From Pseudomonas iridis (GTDB lineage: Bacteria; Pseudomonadota; Gammaproteobacteria; Pseudomonadales; Pseudomonadaceae), in contig NZ_JACXXO010000001.1 in the NCBI RefSeq assembly GCF_017980685.1, positions 744,001-808,000 of the forward strand: a stretch of DNA of 64,000 nt. Direction: 5' to 3'. The stretch's first letter is position 1, and each line of letters starts with the position of its first letter. Below the pieces are notes generated by a model that was given only the letters and a program-made list of their open reading frames with translations, ran no database searches and was not told the origin of the DNA. This document shows, one piece after another, positions 54,761-64,000 of this stretch. Position numbers and translations under genes: made by a program.

Positions 54761-55243
54761 TTAGCCCAGCGCTTTCTCGATTGCAGCAATCACGGTCGGA
54801 TCATCCGGCACCGTGCGCGGCGAGAACCGGGCCAGCACGCGACCGTCCTTGCCAAGCAGGAACTTCTCGAAATTCCAGGTGATGTCACCAGGAAACTCCG
54901 CGCCCTCGCCCGCCAGCAGCCGATAGAGCTGATGACGCTCGTGACCATTGACTTCGAGCTTGCTCGACAAAGGGAACGTCACGCCGTAGTTGAGGCTGCA
55001 GAAATCCTGGATTTCCTGTTCGGTGCCTGGCTCCTGACCGGCAAACTGGTTGCACGGCAGGCCCAATACACTGAAGCCTTTACCCTTGAATTGCTGGTAG
55101 AGGTTTTCCAGCGCCGCGTACTGAGGGGTCAACCCGCATTTGGAGGCGACGTTGACCACCAGCACCACTTGGCCCTTGAAGGGCGCCAGCGGTAGCTCCT
55201 GACCATCCAGGGCTGTCAACTTAAGGTCGTGAAAAGCACTCAT
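54761..55243 (-). CDS. Glutathione peroxidase
   Basis: A 160-residue thiol peroxidase, Cys type. The catalytic Cys is in NVASKCGLTPQY, Gln in LPCNQFAGQEPG and Trp in DITWNFEKFLLGKDG. It reduces hydroperoxides using glutathione or thioredoxin. It lies on the same strand as slyD, 123 bp downstream of it. Confidence 0.95.
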   Translation of the reverse strand: MSAFHDLKLTALDGQELPLAPFKGQVVLVVNVASKCGLTPQYAALENLYQQFKGKGFSVLGLPCNQFAGQEPGTEQEIQDFCSLNYGVTFPLSSKLEVNGHERHQLYRLLAGEGAEFPGDITWNFEKFLLGKDGRVLARFSPRTVPDDPTVIAAIEKALG

Positions 55244-55314
55244 GACGAACTCCAGATTCCCGTGTTCTACTCGAAACAGCCACTTGGCGAGACCACCAAG
55301 GACAGCCGCGGACT

Positions 55315-55338
55315 AAAAAAGGCGCCCGCAGGCGCCTC
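55315..55338 (-). terminator. Intrinsic terminator of slyD
   Basis: GGCGCC-CGCA-GGCGCC stem whose minus-strand side is followed by TTTTTT; it ends slyD before gpx. Confidence 0.9.
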
Positions 55339-55366
55339 TCCAGTACTCGAAGCTTAGCGCAGAAAA

Positions 55367-55852
55367 TCAGTGCTGATGGCCACCTTCGCCATGGACGTGA
55401 CCATGAGCGACTTCTTCCTGGCTGGCGTCACGGATAGCAACGATCTTCACTTTGAAGTTCAGGCGCTGACCGGCCAATGGGTGGTTGCCGTCGACAGTGA
55501 CGTCGTCGCCGTCCAGGTCACGGATGGTGACGATTTGCATCTGGCCGTCCGGCGCCGAAGCGTGGAACTGCATGCCAACTTCCAGCTCGTCAACGCCTTC
55601 GAACATGCTGCGGCTCAGGGTGCTGACCAGTTCGGCAGCGTATTCGCCGTAAGCGTCTTCCGGTTCAACGGAAACTTCCAGTTCGTCACCAACAGCTTTG
55701 CCATCCAGGGCTTTTTCCAGGCCCGGGATGATGTTGCCTGCGCCTTGCAGGTAGACCAGCGGAGCGCCGCCGGCGGAGCTGTCGATGACCTCACCAGCGT
55801 CGTTGGTCAGGGTATAGTCGATGGAGACAGCCTTATTGGCGGCGATCAGCAT
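55367..55852 (-). CDS. slyD: FKBP-type peptidyl-prolyl isomerase SlyD
   Basis: A 161-residue protein starting MLIAANKAVSIDYTLTNDAG. It has the FKBP fold (VYLQGAGNIIPGLEKALDGK) with the IF insertion (EDAYGEYAAELVSTLSRSMF) and a short His-rich tail (EVAHGHVHGEGGHQH) for metal binding. It is a cytoplasmic prolyl isomerase and chaperone linked to nickel handling. The start codon overlaps the start of the divergent DUF3565 gene. Confidence 0.95.
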   Translation of the reverse strand: MLIAANKAVSIDYTLTNDAGEVIDSSAGGAPLVYLQGAGNIIPGLEKALDGKAVGDELEVSVEPEDAYGEYAAELVSTLSRSMFEGVDELEVGMQFHASAPDGQMQIVTIRDLDGDDVTVDGNHPLAGQRLNFKVKIVAIRDASQEEVAHGHVHGEGGHQH

Positions 55853-56147
55853 GGGGCGAGACCTTTTGCAGAAGAATATAGAAAGACCAAGTTTAGCGAA
55901 GCAAACGCGCGAAAGCGAACACAACCCGGACAAACGGGATTCGACGATTACCGGCTTCCATCGGGACGAGGACGGTCACTGGGTGGCCGAGCTTTCCTGT
56001 GGCCACACTCAGCACCTGCGCCACCAGCCACCGTGGCAATCGCGCGCGTGGGTGCTGGACCCGGCGCAACGTATTGAAAAAATAGGCCAACCCTTTGCCT
56101 GCGGTTGGTGCGCTCAAGGCTCGGTTAGCGATAACCTTGGCGACTGA
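55851..56147 (+). CDS. DUF3565 protein
   Basis: A 98-residue protein from ATG 55851 (start uncertain; it overlaps the slyD start codon by 2 nt on the other strand). The conserved part is ITGFHRDEDGHWVAELSCGH, QHLRHQPPWQSRAWV and EKIGQPFACGWCAQG, with Cys and His residues that could bind a metal. The family (DUF3565) has no known function. It sits between slyD and pta. Confidence 0.8.
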   Translation: MGRDLLQKNIERPSLAKQTRESEHNPDKRDSTITGFHRDEDGHWVAELSCGHTQHLRHQPPWQSRAWVLDPAQRIEKIGQPFACGWCAQGSVSDNLGD

Positions 56148-56207
56148 ATTTCGGTAGGCAGTCACTTATAGATCGCCACCATTGCCATGCACCCTTAGAG
56201 AATTCGC

Positions 56208-58307
56208 ATGCAAACTTTTTTTATCGCACCCACCGATTTTGGTGTGGGTCTGACCTCCATCAGCCTCGGGCTGGTGCGTACGCTGGAGCGGGCCGGGCTG
56301 AAAGTCGGTTTCTTCAAACCAATCGCCCAACCGCATCCGGGCGACACCGGCCCTGAGCGCTCCACCGAACTGATGGCGCGCACCCACGGCCTGAAACCAC
56401 CACAGCCGCTGGGTCTGGCCCATGTCGAGCGGATGCTGGGCGATGGCCAGCTCGATGAGCTGCTCGAAGAAATCATCACCCTGTATCAGCAAGCAGCCGT
56501 CGGCAAAGACGTGCTGGTGGTTGAAGGCATGGTGCCGACCCGCAGCGCCAGTTACGCCGCACGGGTCAATCTGCATCTGGCTAAAAGTCTGGACGCCGAA
56601 GTGATTCTGGTCTCGGCGCCGGAAAACGAAGTGCTCGCCGAACTCTCCGGCCGCGTCGAATTGCAGGCGCAATTGTTCGGGGGTCCGAAGGACCCGAAAG
56701 TCCTCGGCGTGATCCTCAACAAGGTCAAGACCGACGAGAGCATGGAAGCGTTTGCCGCACGTCTGAAGGAGCACTCGCCGTTGCTGCGCAGCGGTGATTT
56801 CCGTCTGCTCGGCTGCATCCCGTTCCAGCCTGAACTCAATGCACCGCGGACCCGCGACGTCGCCGACCTGATGGGCGCACAAGTGCTCAACGCCGGCGAC
56901 TATGAAACCCGCCGGATGACCAAAATCATCATTTGCGCACGCACCATGCGCAACACCGTCGAGCTGCTCAAGCCCGGCGTGCTGGTGGTGACGCCGGGGG
57001 ATCGTGACGACATCATCCTTGCGGTCAGCCTCGCGGCGATCAACGGCGTACCGCTGGCCGGCCTGTTGCTGACCAGCGACACCCTGCCCGATCCGCGCAT
57101 CATGGACTTGTGCCGTGGCGCCTTGCAGGCCGGATTGCCGGTGTTGTCGGTGAGCACGGGCTCCTACGACACCGCCAACCTGCTCAACGGCTTGAACAAG
57201 GAAATCCCGATTGACGACCGCGAGCGCGCGGAGATCATCACCGATTTCGTCGCCAGCCACCTCGACGCCAACTGGCTGCACCAGCGCTGCGGTACACCAC
57301 GCGAGATGCGCCTGTCGCCGGCGGTGTTCCGTTATCAACTGATTCAGCGCGCCCAGGCCGCCAACAAACGCATCGTCCTGCCTGAAGGCAGCGAGCCATT
57401 CACCGTGCAAGCGGCGGCGATTTGTCAGGAACGCGGGATAGCCCGTTGTGTGTTGCTGGCCAAACCCGAAGACGTCGAAGCGGTCGCCCGCGCCCAAGGC
57501 ATCGTATTGCCGCCTGGGCTGGAGATTCTCGATCCGGATCTGATCCGCGAGCGCTACGTCGAGCCGATGGTTGCCCTGCGCAAGACCAAAAGCCTCAACG
57601 CGCCAATGGCCGAGCAGCAACTGGAAGACACCGTGGTGATCGGCACCATGATGCTCGCGCTGGATGAAGTCGACGGCCTGGTTTCCGGCGTGATCAACAC
57701 CACCGCCAATACCATCCGTCCGGCCCTGCAACTGATCAAGACCGCGCCGGGCTGCACGCTGGTGTCGTCGGTGTTCTTCATGCTGTTCCCGGAGGAAGTG
57801 CTGGTCTACGGCGACTGCGTGATGAACCCGCACCCGAGCGCCACCGAACTGGCAGAGATCGCCCTGCAAAGCGCCGACTCGGCCGCAGCATTCGGCATCA
57901 CCCCGCGCGTGGCGATGATCAGTTACTCCAGCGGCGAATCGGCCACTGGCGAGGAAGTCGAGAAAGTCCGCGAGGCCACCCTGCTCGCCCACGAACAACA
58001 GCACTCGCTGCTGATCGATGGCCCGCTGCAATACGACGCCGCCGCCAACGAAACCGTCGCTCGGCAACTGGCACCGAACAGTCCGGTGGCCGGTCGCGCC
58101 ACAGTGTTTGTGTTCCCCGATCTGAACACCGGCAACACCACACACAAAGCTGTGCAGCGCAGCGCCGACTGCGTCAGCCTCGGCCCGATGCTCCAAGGCC
58201 TGCGCAAACCGGTGAACGACCTGCCGCGCGGCGCGCAAGTCGACGACATCGTCTACACCATCGCCCTCACCGCGATTCAAGCCGCCAACCGACCTATGGA
58301 TGTGTAA
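56208..58307 (+). CDS. pta: Phosphate acetyltransferase
   Basis: A 699-residue long-form Pta. The N-terminal P-loop-like domain (residues about 1-220, starting MQTFFIAPTDFGVGLTSISL), a DRTGG middle domain and the C-terminal PTA_PTB catalytic domain from about 370 (VFRYQLIQRAQAANKRIVLP, TANTIRPALQLIKT, NTGNTTHKAVQRSADCVSLG) are all visible. It interconverts acetyl-CoA and acetyl phosphate. No acetate kinase (ackA) gene is beside it. It overlaps nothing and is followed directly by the acyltransferase gene. Confidence 0.96.
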   Translation: MQTFFIAPTDFGVGLTSISLGLVRTLERAGLKVGFFKPIAQPHPGDTGPERSTELMARTHGLKPPQPLGLAHVERMLGDGQLDELLEEIITLYQQAAVGKDVLVVEGMVPTRSASYAARVNLHLAKSLDAEVILVSAPENEVLAELSGRVELQAQLFGGPKDPKVLGVILNKVKTDESMEAFAARLKEHSPLLRSGDFRLLGCIPFQPELNAPRTRDVADLMGAQVLNAGDYETRRMTKIIICARTMRNTVELLKPGVLVVTPGDRDDIILAVSLAAINGVPLAGLLLTSDTLPDPRIMDLCRGALQAGLPVLSVSTGSYDTANLLNGLNKEIPIDDRERAEIITDFVASHLDANWLHQRCGTPREMRLSPAVFRYQLIQRAQAANKRIVLPEGSEPFTVQAAAICQERGIARCVLLAKPEDVEAVARAQGIVLPPGLEILDPDLIRERYVEPMVALRKTKSLNAPMAEQQLEDTVVIGTMMLALDEVDGLVSGVINTTANTIRPALQLIKTAPGCTLVSSVFFMLFPEEVLVYGDCVMNPHPSATELAEIALQSADSAAAFGITPRVAMISYSSGESATGEEVEKVREATLLAHEQQHSLLIDGPLQYDAAANETVARQLAPNSPVAGRATVFVFPDLNTGNTTHKAVQRSADCVSLGPMLQGLRKPVNDLPRGAQVDDIVYTIALTAIQAANRPMDV

Positions 58308-59213
58308 ATGCTGGATTTCCTCCCTGCGCCGCTGCGCGGCGTGATCGCCTCACTGTTGTTGGCGCTCAACACGATTCTGCTGTGTTCGTTTCTGTTCTGC
58401 GTGGCGCTGATCAAGGCCTTGCCGTTCGCCTTCACCCAGCGCATCGCCGGTTGGCTGATGAGCCACACCCACGAAGCGTGGATCAGCAATAACAAGGGCT
58501 GGATGAACCTGGTGCGCCGCACGCGCTGGCACATCAGCGGCCTGCAAGGTCTCGACTACAACCACTCCTATCTGATTACCAGCAACCATCAGAGCTGGGT
58601 CGACATTCTGGTGCTGCAATACGTGCTCAACCGTCGCATCCAGCCGCTGAAGTTCTTCCTCAAGCAAGAACTGATCTGGGTGCCGGTGATCGGTCTGGCG
58701 TGGTGGGCACTGGGCTTCCCGTTCATGAAGCGCTACTCCAAGGCCTATCTGGAAAAACACCCGGAGAAAAAAGGCAAAGACCTCGAAACCACCCGCAAGA
58801 CCTGCGCGAAATTTCGCAACAATCCGGTGGGAATCTTCAACTTCGTCGAAGGCACGCGCTTCACCACTGGCAAGCATGCACAGCAACAGTCGCCGTTCAA
58901 ATACCTGCTCAAGCCGAAGGCTGGTGGCATTGCGTTCGTGCTGGATGCGATGGGCGAACAGTTGGAGTCGATCGTCAACGTGACCATCCACTACCCAGCC
59001 GGGCGCCCGGGATTCTGGGATTTACTGTGCGGCAACGTGCGAGACGTAGTGGTGCACTTTGAAGAGCTGAAGATTCCTCGGCAGTTCATCGGCAAGAATT
59101 ACGATCAGGACGGTGAGTATCGTTTGCAGTTCCAGGGCTGGATCAATCAGCTGTGGCTGGATAAAGACGCGCTGCTCGAACAGATGCATCGCGAGTATCC
59201 AGCGAAGTCTTGA
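58308..59213 (+). CDS. 1-acyl-sn-glycerol-3-phosphate acyltransferase-like protein
   Basis: A 301-residue membrane-associated acyltransferase starting on the base after the pta stop. It has a hydrophobic N-terminus (ALNTILLCSFLFCVALIKAL), the HX4D motif (SNHQSWVDI) and the FVEGTRFTTGK motif typical of the LPA acyltransferase family (YihG type). It likely acylates a lysophospholipid; the acceptor is not certain. Confidence 0.88.
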   Translation: MLDFLPAPLRGVIASLLLALNTILLCSFLFCVALIKALPFAFTQRIAGWLMSHTHEAWISNNKGWMNLVRRTRWHISGLQGLDYNHSYLITSNHQSWVDILVLQYVLNRRIQPLKFFLKQELIWVPVIGLAWWALGFPFMKRYSKAYLEKHPEKKGKDLETTRKTCAKFRNNPVGIFNFVEGTRFTTGKHAQQQSPFKYLLKPKAGGIAFVLDAMGEQLESIVNVTIHYPAGRPGFWDLLCGNVRDVVVHFEELKIPRQFIGKNYDQDGEYRLQFQGWINQLWLDKDALLEQMHREYPAKS

Positions 59214-59230
59214 AGCGTCTGTTCTGACCT

Positions 59231-59322
59231 CATCGCTGGCAAGCCAGCTCCCACAGGTTTCTCTGCCTTACACAATATTTGTGTGCGCTGAAAATCCCTG
59301 TGGGAGCTGGCTTGCCAGCGAT
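59231..59322. repeat. REPIN (GCTGGCAAGCCAGC type)
   Basis: Inverted pair, left arm 59231-59256 and right arm 59298-59322, between the acyltransferase gene and the terminator. Confidence 0.88.
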
Positions 59323-59337
59323 AGCCATCTTAAGGTC

Positions 59338-59380
59338 AAAAAAAAAGCCCGCCGATGATTGCACATCGGCGGGCTTTTTC
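59338..59380. terminator. Bidirectional terminator between acyltransferase gene and cysNC
   Basis: A perfect 16-bp stem (AAAAAGCCCGCCGATG / CATCGGCGGGCTTTTT) with a 6-nt loop, with A-run and T-run at the ends. Confidence 0.95.
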
Positions 59381-59418
59381 TTGCGCTTGAAACTGGAAGC
59401 TTGCAGCTGCTTTATCGC

Positions 59419-61317
59419 TTAAATCGCGCCACGTTGACGCAGCAGATCCAGCACTTGCTTGACGCTCTCTTCCAGCGACAGCGCCTGAGTGTCGATCACC
59501 AGGTCAGCATTCAACGGCACGTCATACGGGAAGGACTCACCCGGAATATTATCGCCGCCCGCCGCATACAACCCCTGCGGATCACGCTCTGCACATACCG
59601 TCGGCGAAGCCTGCACATAGACCGTCAGCAAACGATCCTTGCCAATCAGGTCCTTGGCCTGCTCGCGCCCTTCAGCACTCGGCGCCACGAACGCCGCCAG
59701 AGTCAGCAAACCAGCCTCGTTAAACTGACGCGCCACATGCGCGGCACGACGCCAGTTCTCGGTACGGCCAGCGCGGTCCTGCGGCAGACCTTTATTGAGA
59801 TCGTGACGCAGATTCTGGCCATCCAGCACAAACACCGCACGACCGAGGTCGAACAACTTGCGCTCGACCGCATAAGCCAGCGTGCTCTTGCCCGCGCCCG
59901 ACAGACCGCTGAACAGCACGGTGGCCGGTTGCTGACCAAAGCGCTGCGCACGTTCTTCAGTTGCCACATGCGCCAGTTTGCCGTGGTGTGTCGTGGTGCC
60001 ATGGGAAACAGGCTGAGCGACGATCATGCCAGCGCCAACGGTGCCGTTGGTCAAGCGGTCGATGATGATGAACGCGCCGGTGGTGCGGTTGCTTTCGTAA
60101 CCGTCCAGGGCAATCGGCGCATCAAGCGCGATCCTGACCTTGCCGATTTCGTTGAGCTGCAAAGCGCTCGCCGGGCCTTCTTCCAGCGTGTTCACGTCGA
60201 CCTTGTTGATGATGCTGGCAATCGAGCCCGGCACGTAACTGGTCGCCCGTTTGATGTCGTACTTCTTGCCTGGCAGCATCGGCTCTTCAGCCATCCACAC
60301 CAGCATCGCTTCGAAGCTGTCGGTGACCGGCGGCACGTTGTCGGCATGCACCAACAGGTCGCCGCGAGAGATGTCGATTTCGTCTTCCATGGTCAGCGTG
60401 ACAGCCTGGCCAGGCCCTGCATGCTCCAGCTCACCTTCGAAGGTGACGATGGATTTCACGCGGCTGCTCTTGCCCGACGGCAGCACCACGACCTCGTCAC
60501 CCTTCTTGACGATGCCGCTGGCGAGGGTGCCGGCGAAACCGCGGAAGTTCAGGTTTGGACGATTGACGTACTGCACCGGGAAACGCAGATCGGTGAAGTT
60601 GCGGTCGCCCGCCACTTCCACGGTCTCGAGAATTTCCATCAGCGACTGACCGGTGTACCAAGGCGAGCGCTCGGATTTGCTCACCACGTTGTCGCCTTTC
60701 AGGGCAGACATCGGCACGAAGTGCATGCTGGTCGGCTTCATCTTCAAGCCTTCAGCGAACTTCAGGTAATCAGCCTTGATCGACTCGAACACGCCTTCAT
60801 CGAAGTCTTTCAAGTCCATCTTGTTGATGGCGACAACGATGTGTTTGATCCCCAGTAAGGACGCGATGAAGCTGTGGCGACGGGTCTGGGTCTGCACACC
60901 GTAACGGGCGTCGACCAGGATGATCGCCAGGTCACAGGTGGACGCACCGGTGGCCATGTTGCGGGTGTACTGCTCATGGCCGGGGGTGTCGGCGATGATG
61001 AATTTGCGCTTGGCGGTGGAGAAATAGCGGTAGGCGACATCAATGGTGATGCCCTGCTCACGCTCGGCCTGCAGGCCGTCGACCAACAATGCCAGGTCGA
61101 TGTCATCGCCAGTGGTGCCGACTTTCTTCGAATCGCGAGTGATGGCTTCCAGATGATCTTCGTAGATCATCTTGGAGTCGTGCAGCAGGCGCCCGATCAG
61201 GGTGCTCTTGCCGTCATCGACGTTACCGCAGGTCAAAAAGCGCAGCAGCTCTTTACGTTCGTGCTGGCCCAGGTAGGCGAGGATGTCCTCGCTGATCAAA
61301 TCAGATACGTGCGACAT
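59419..61317 (-). CDS. cysNC: Bifunctional sulfate adenylyltransferase subunit 1 / APS kinase
   Basis: A 632-residue fusion. The N-terminal GTPase part (CysN) has [36 protein letters not shown] and [10 protein letters not shown]. The C-terminal APS kinase (CysC) has the P-loop [17 protein letters not shown] and [20 protein letters not shown]. It activates sulfate to APS with CysD and phosphorylates APS to PAPS. The start lies 9 nt after the cysD stop. Confidence 0.97.
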   Translation of the reverse strand: MSHVSDLISEDILAYLGQHERKELLRFLTCGNVDDGKSTLIGRLLHDSKMIYEDHLEAITRDSKKVGTTGDDIDLALLVDGLQAEREQGITIDVAYRYFSTAKRKFIIADTPGHEQYTRNMATGASTCDLAIILVDARYGVQTQTRRHSFIASLLGIKHIVVAINKMDLKDFDEGVFESIKADYLKFAEGLKMKPTSMHFVPMSALKGDNVVSKSERSPWYTGQSLMEILETVEVAGDRNFTDLRFPVQYVNRPNLNFRGFAGTLASGIVKKGDEVVVLPSGKSSRVKSIVTFEGELEHAGPGQAVTLTMEDEIDISRGDLLVHADNVPPVTDSFEAMLVWMAEEPMLPGKKYDIKRATSYVPGSIASIINKVDVNTLEEGPASALQLNEIGKVRIALDAPIALDGYESNRTTGAFIIIDRLTNGTVGAGMIVAQPVSHGTTTHHGKLAHVATEERAQRFGQQPATVLFSGLSGAGKSTLAYAVERKLFDLGRAVFVLDGQNLRHDLNKGLPQDRAGRTENWRRAAHVARQFNEAGLLTLAAFVAPSAEGREQAKDLIGKDRLLTVYVQASPTVCAERDPQGLYAAGGDNIPGESFPYDVPLNADLVIDTQALSLEESVKQVLDLLRQRGAI

Positions 61318-61326
61318 GACAACCCC

Positions 61327-62244
61327 TTAGAAATAACCCTGACGTTTTTTGTCTTCCATGGAGCCTGCGCCATCGTGGTCGATGACCCGGCCCTGGCGCT
61401 CGGAAGTTCGCGTCAGGAGCATTTCCTGAATGATGTCCGTGAGGCTTTCGGCCTCGGACTCCACCGCGCCCGTCAACGGGTAGCAACCAAGGGTACGGAA
61501 ACGCACTTTCTTTTTGACGATGCGCGCTTTGTCTTCGTCGGACAGGTGTTCAAGGATGCGCTCGTCGTCGATCATGATCAGCGTGCCGTTCTTCTCGATC
61601 ACTTCACGCTCGGCGGCGAAGTACAGCGGCACAATCGGGATGCCTTCGAGGTAGATGTACTGCCAGATGTCCAGCTCGGTCCAGTTCGACAACGGGAACA
61701 CACGAATGGATTCGCCCTTGTTGACCTTGCCGTTGTAGACGTTCCACAGCTCCGGGCGCTGATTTTTCGGGTCCCAGCGGTGTTTGCTGTCGCGGAACGA
61801 ATACACACGCTCTTTGGCGCGGGATTTCTCTTCATCGCGACGTGCGCCGCCGAACGCTGCGTCGAAACCATGCTTGTCGAGCGCCTGTTTCAGGCCCTCG
61901 GTTTTCATGATGTCGGTGTGCTTGGCGCTGCCGTGGGTGAACGGGTTGATGTTCTGCGCCACGCCATCCGGGTTGATGTGCGTGATCAGGTCCAGGCCAA
62001 GCTCTTCGACCATCTTGTCGCGGAACTTGTACATTTCCTGGAATTTCCAGCGGGTGTCGACGTGCATCACCGGAAACGGCAGTTTGCCCGGGAAGAACGC
62101 CTTGCGTGCCAGGTGCAGCATCACGGCGGAGTCTTTACCGATGGAGTACAGCATCACCGGGTTATCGAACTCGGCGGCCACCTCGCGGATGATGTGGATG
62201 CTTTCCGCCTCCAGCTGTTTCAGATGCGTCAGTTTGTCGACCAT
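61327..62244 (-). CDS. cysD: Sulfate adenylyltransferase subunit 2
   Basis: A 305-residue PP-loop ATP pyrophosphatase-type protein. It has [38 protein letters not shown] and [18 protein letters not shown]. It forms APS from ATP and sulfate with CysN, whose gene follows at once. First gene of the cysD-cysNC operon. Confidence 0.97.
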   Translation of the reverse strand: MVDKLTHLKQLEAESIHIIREVAAEFDNPVMLYSIGKDSAVMLHLARKAFFPGKLPFPVMHVDTRWKFQEMYKFRDKMVEELGLDLITHINPDGVAQNINPFTHGSAKHTDIMKTEGLKQALDKHGFDAAFGGARRDEEKSRAKERVYSFRDSKHRWDPKNQRPELWNVYNGKVNKGESIRVFPLSNWTELDIWQYIYLEGIPIVPLYFAAEREVIEKNGTLIMIDDERILEHLSDEDKARIVKKKVRFRTLGCYPLTGAVESEAESLTDIIQEMLLTRTSERQGRVIDHDGAGSMEDKKRQGYF

Positions 62245-62389
62245 GGCTACTCACGAAAGCTTTCTTATGAACGGCCAGCGGGCCGTGTTCGAGCGAGGAA
62301 TCCTAGCACAGCGACATCTTCTAATCAGGACGCCAACTAGAACGAAAGGACATATGAATATGCCCACTCGTTTGGGCGAAGGCATTCAA

Positions 62390-62478
62390 TGTGGGAGCGA
62401 GCCTGCTCGCGAAAGCGTCGTGTCAGGCAGCGCTGTATTGAAGCGTAAATCGTATTCGCGAGCAGGCCCGCTCCCACC
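62390..62478. repeat. REPIN (GCGAGCAGGCTCGC type)
   Basis: Inverted REP pair, arms 62390-62413 and 62454-62477, in the 250-bp gap between cysD and the Nif3-like gene. Confidence 0.85.
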
Positions 62479-62494
62479 AGGATTTGTGCTGGAT

Positions 62495-63253
62495 TCAAAT
62501 GGGATTCGGGCAGTCGATGAAGATGTGCTCGAGAGCGAAGCGTTTTGCCAAATAGTCACCCAGAGCCTGCACGCCGTAACGCTCGGTGGCGTGGTGGCCG
62601 GCGGCGATAAAGCTGATGTCGTTTTCCCGGGCGCTGTGAAATGTCTGCTCGGAAGCTTCACCGCTGAGAAACAGATCGACACCCGCCGCCACGCCGTGAT
62701 CGATGTAGCCCTGACCACCGCCAGTGCACCAGCCTACCCGGCGGATCATCCCGCTGCCTTCAACCAGCAGCGGTTCACGGCCCATCACTTCCTGGACCTT
62801 GCGGGCGAAATCGCGCGGGGTCATTGGCTCGTTCAGCGAACCGACAAGCCCGACTATTTTCAGATTATCCGGATCCAGCGGCCCTTCAACGGTGATGTCC
62901 AACTGACGCGCCAACTGCACGTTGTTGCCGACATCCGGGTGCAGATCCAGCGGCAAGTGATAGGCGAGCAGGCTGATGTCGTGCTTGAGCAACGTCTTCA
63001 AACGACGCTGCTTCATGCCCGTGACGCAGGGGTTTTCGCCCTTCCAGAAGTAACCGTGGTGCACCAGCACCAGATCGGCCTCGGCCTCGACGGCGGCATC
63101 GAGCAACGCCTGGCTCGCAGTGACGCCGCTGACGATGCGCATCACTTGCGGACGGCCTTCGACCTGCAAGCCGTTGGGGCAATAATCGGCAATTTTTGCA
63201 CTGGCCAGGTATCGGTCGGCTTCTTCGACGAGGGTGCTGAGGGCAACGGCCAT
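62495..63253 (-). CDS. Nif3-like dinuclear metal-centre protein (YbgI/YqfO family)
   Basis: A 252-residue protein of the Nif3 family. It has DYCPNGLQVEGRPQVMRIVS, the metal-ligand LVLVHHGYFWKGE, ISLLAYHLPLDLHPDVGNN and the second ligand region ISFIAAGHHATERYGVQAL. It forms a hexamer with two metal ions per subunit and has no proven physiological reaction; a GTP cyclohydrolase-like activity has been suggested for some members. Its divergent neighbour is algW. Confidence 0.93.
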   Translation of the reverse strand: MAVALSTLVEEADRYLASAKIADYCPNGLQVEGRPQVMRIVSGVTASQALLDAAVEAEADLVLVHHGYFWKGENPCVTGMKQRRLKTLLKHDISLLAYHLPLDLHPDVGNNVQLARQLDITVEGPLDPDNLKIVGLVGSLNEPMTPRDFARKVQEVMGREPLLVEGSGMIRRVGWCTGGGQGYIDHGVAAGVDLFLSGEASEQTFHSARENDISFIAAGHHATERYGVQALGDYLAKRFALEHIFIDCPNPI

Positions 63254-63356
63254 GAAAGACTCCTAAATATCCCGTTCAGAGGCACGCGCGGCCTCGTATA
63301 ATGCGCGACATTATGGGCGGTCTGACTTCGCCTGCAACTTTTCCAGGACGTGTTTA

Positions 63357-64000
63357 ATGTTCAAGGCGCTGCGTTTTTTTGGCTGGCCATTGTTGGCCGG
63401 TGTGCTTATCGCACTGTTGATTATTCAGCGATACCCGCAGTGGGTCGGGTTGCCGAGCCTCGACGTCAACCTGCAACAGGCGCCGCAGACCACCCTCGTG
63501 CAACAGGGGCCGGTGTCCTATGCCGACGCGGTGACGATCGCCGCGCCCTCGGTGGTCAACCTGTACACCACCAAAGTCATCAACAAGCCGGCGCATCCTT
63601 TATTCGAGGATCCACAGTTCCGCCGTTTCTTTGGTGACAACTCGCCGAAGCAGAAGCGCATGGAGTCGAGCCTCGGTTCCGGCGTGATCATGAGCCCGGA
63701 AGGCTACATCCTGACCAACAACCACGTTACCAGCGGCGCCGACCAGATCGTCGTAGCACTCAAGGATGGCCGGGAAACCCTGGCCCGAGTGATCGGCAGC
63801 GACCCGGAAACCGATCTCGCCGTCCTGAAAATCGACTTGAAAAACCTGCCAGCGATCACCGTCGGCCGTTCCGACAGCATCCGCATCGGCGATGTTGCGC
63901 TGGCCATCGGCAACCCGTTCGGCGTCGGCCAGACGGTGACCATGGGCATCATCAGCGCCACCGGGCGTAATCAGTTGGGCCTGAACAACTACGAAGATTT
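63357..64000 (+). CDS. algW: DegS-type periplasmic serine protease AlgW, 3' truncated by window edge
   Basis: The frame runs from ATG 63357 (AGGA 9 nt upstream) to the window end without a stop, about 214 residues. The N-terminal membrane anchor (MFKALRFFGWPLLAGVLIAL) precedes the trypsin-like domain. The catalytic His is in ILTNNHVTSGAD and Asp in ETDLAVLKI; the Ser and the PDZ domain lie outside the window. AlgW (DegS) cleaves the anti-sigma factor MucA in envelope stress and alginate control. The Nif3 gene lies divergent at 104 bp. Confidence 0.95.
   Translation, partial: MFKALRFFGWPLLAGVLIALLIIQRYPQWVGLPSLDVNLQQAPQTTLVQQGPVSYADAVTIAAPSVVNLYTTKVINKPAHPLFEDPQFRRFFGDNSPKQKRMESSLGSGVIMSPEGYILTNNHVTSGADQIVVALKDGRETLARVIGSDPETDLAVLKIDLKNLPAITVGRSDSIRIGDVALAIGNPFGVGQTVTMGIISATGRNQLGLNNYED

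Noticed and set aside
56166..58280. A 704-codon minus-strand frame opposite pta
   Set aside because: Antisense shadow of pta; composition is His/Arg/Gln/Gly-rich without domains.
60874..62340. A 488-codon plus-strand frame opposite cysNC/cysD
   Set aside because: Antisense shadow of two well-recognised genes.

Overview
The window is chromosomal DNA of a Pseudomonas, most likely of the P. fluorescens lineage. The evidence is the high-GC codon use, the many REP/REPIN palindromes of the two types common in that group, the hmgA-fahA-maiA/hmgR locus, the pta-slyD-gpx and algW-Nif3-cysD-cysNC neighbourhoods, and a short LOV photoreceptor of the P. putida PpSB1 type. No rRNA, tRNA, CRISPR array, integrase or intact insertion sequence was seen.

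Layout. 0-3.4 kb: the 3' part of a 2-hydroxyacid dehydrogenase, a frameshifted DUF2165 gene, and an EamA exporter divergent from an AraC regulator. 3.4-14 kb: two iron-uptake signalling modules back to back. On the minus strand, DUF3649, a PepSY membrane protein, DUF3325, an ECF sigma factor and FecR run toward a siderophore receptor. On the plus strand lies fecI-fecR-fecA for ferric citrate. A Fur-box-like site sits between them. 14-22.7 kb: housekeeping and stress genes (RaiA/HPF-like protein, serine dehydratase with a LysR regulator, DUF3509, PsiE, SOS gene yebG with a LexA box, a leucine-dehydrogenase-like protein lacking its catalytic lysine, SirB1) and a frameshifted aromatic-acid MFS transporter. 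22.8-27 kb: homogentisate catabolism with its IclR regulator and operator. 27-38.9 kb: an accessory region with a compact DUF6543 toxin-like protein, a MalT/LuxR regulator, a DUF1329/DUF1302 pair, a candidate small RNA, a MITE-like element, and an S-type bacteriocin with an overlapping immunity gene. 38.9-44.3 kb: metabolic genes and a CidA/LrgB pair with a LysR regulator.

44.4-49.2 kb holds what looks like a blue-light module: a short LOV protein, a PilZ-like protein, a MerR/LitR-type regulator whose cobalamin ligands are lost, a monooxygenase-like membrane protein, and folM-folE-folX for tetrahydromonapterin. 49.2-64 kb is conserved core: DUF1244, HopJ, trxB, cysZ, a glycosyltransferase, an old-yellow-enzyme reductase, glutathione peroxidase, slyD, DUF3565, pta, an acyltransferase, cysNC, cysD, a Nif3 protein and the start of algW.

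The items most worth following up are the bacteriocin toxin and immunity pair, the LOV/LitR/pterin cluster, the predicted small RNA with an anti-Shine-Dalgarno loop, the short DUF6543 protein, and the amino-acid dehydrogenase with Val in place of the catalytic Lys. All functions are read from sequence and remembered family features; no database search was run.
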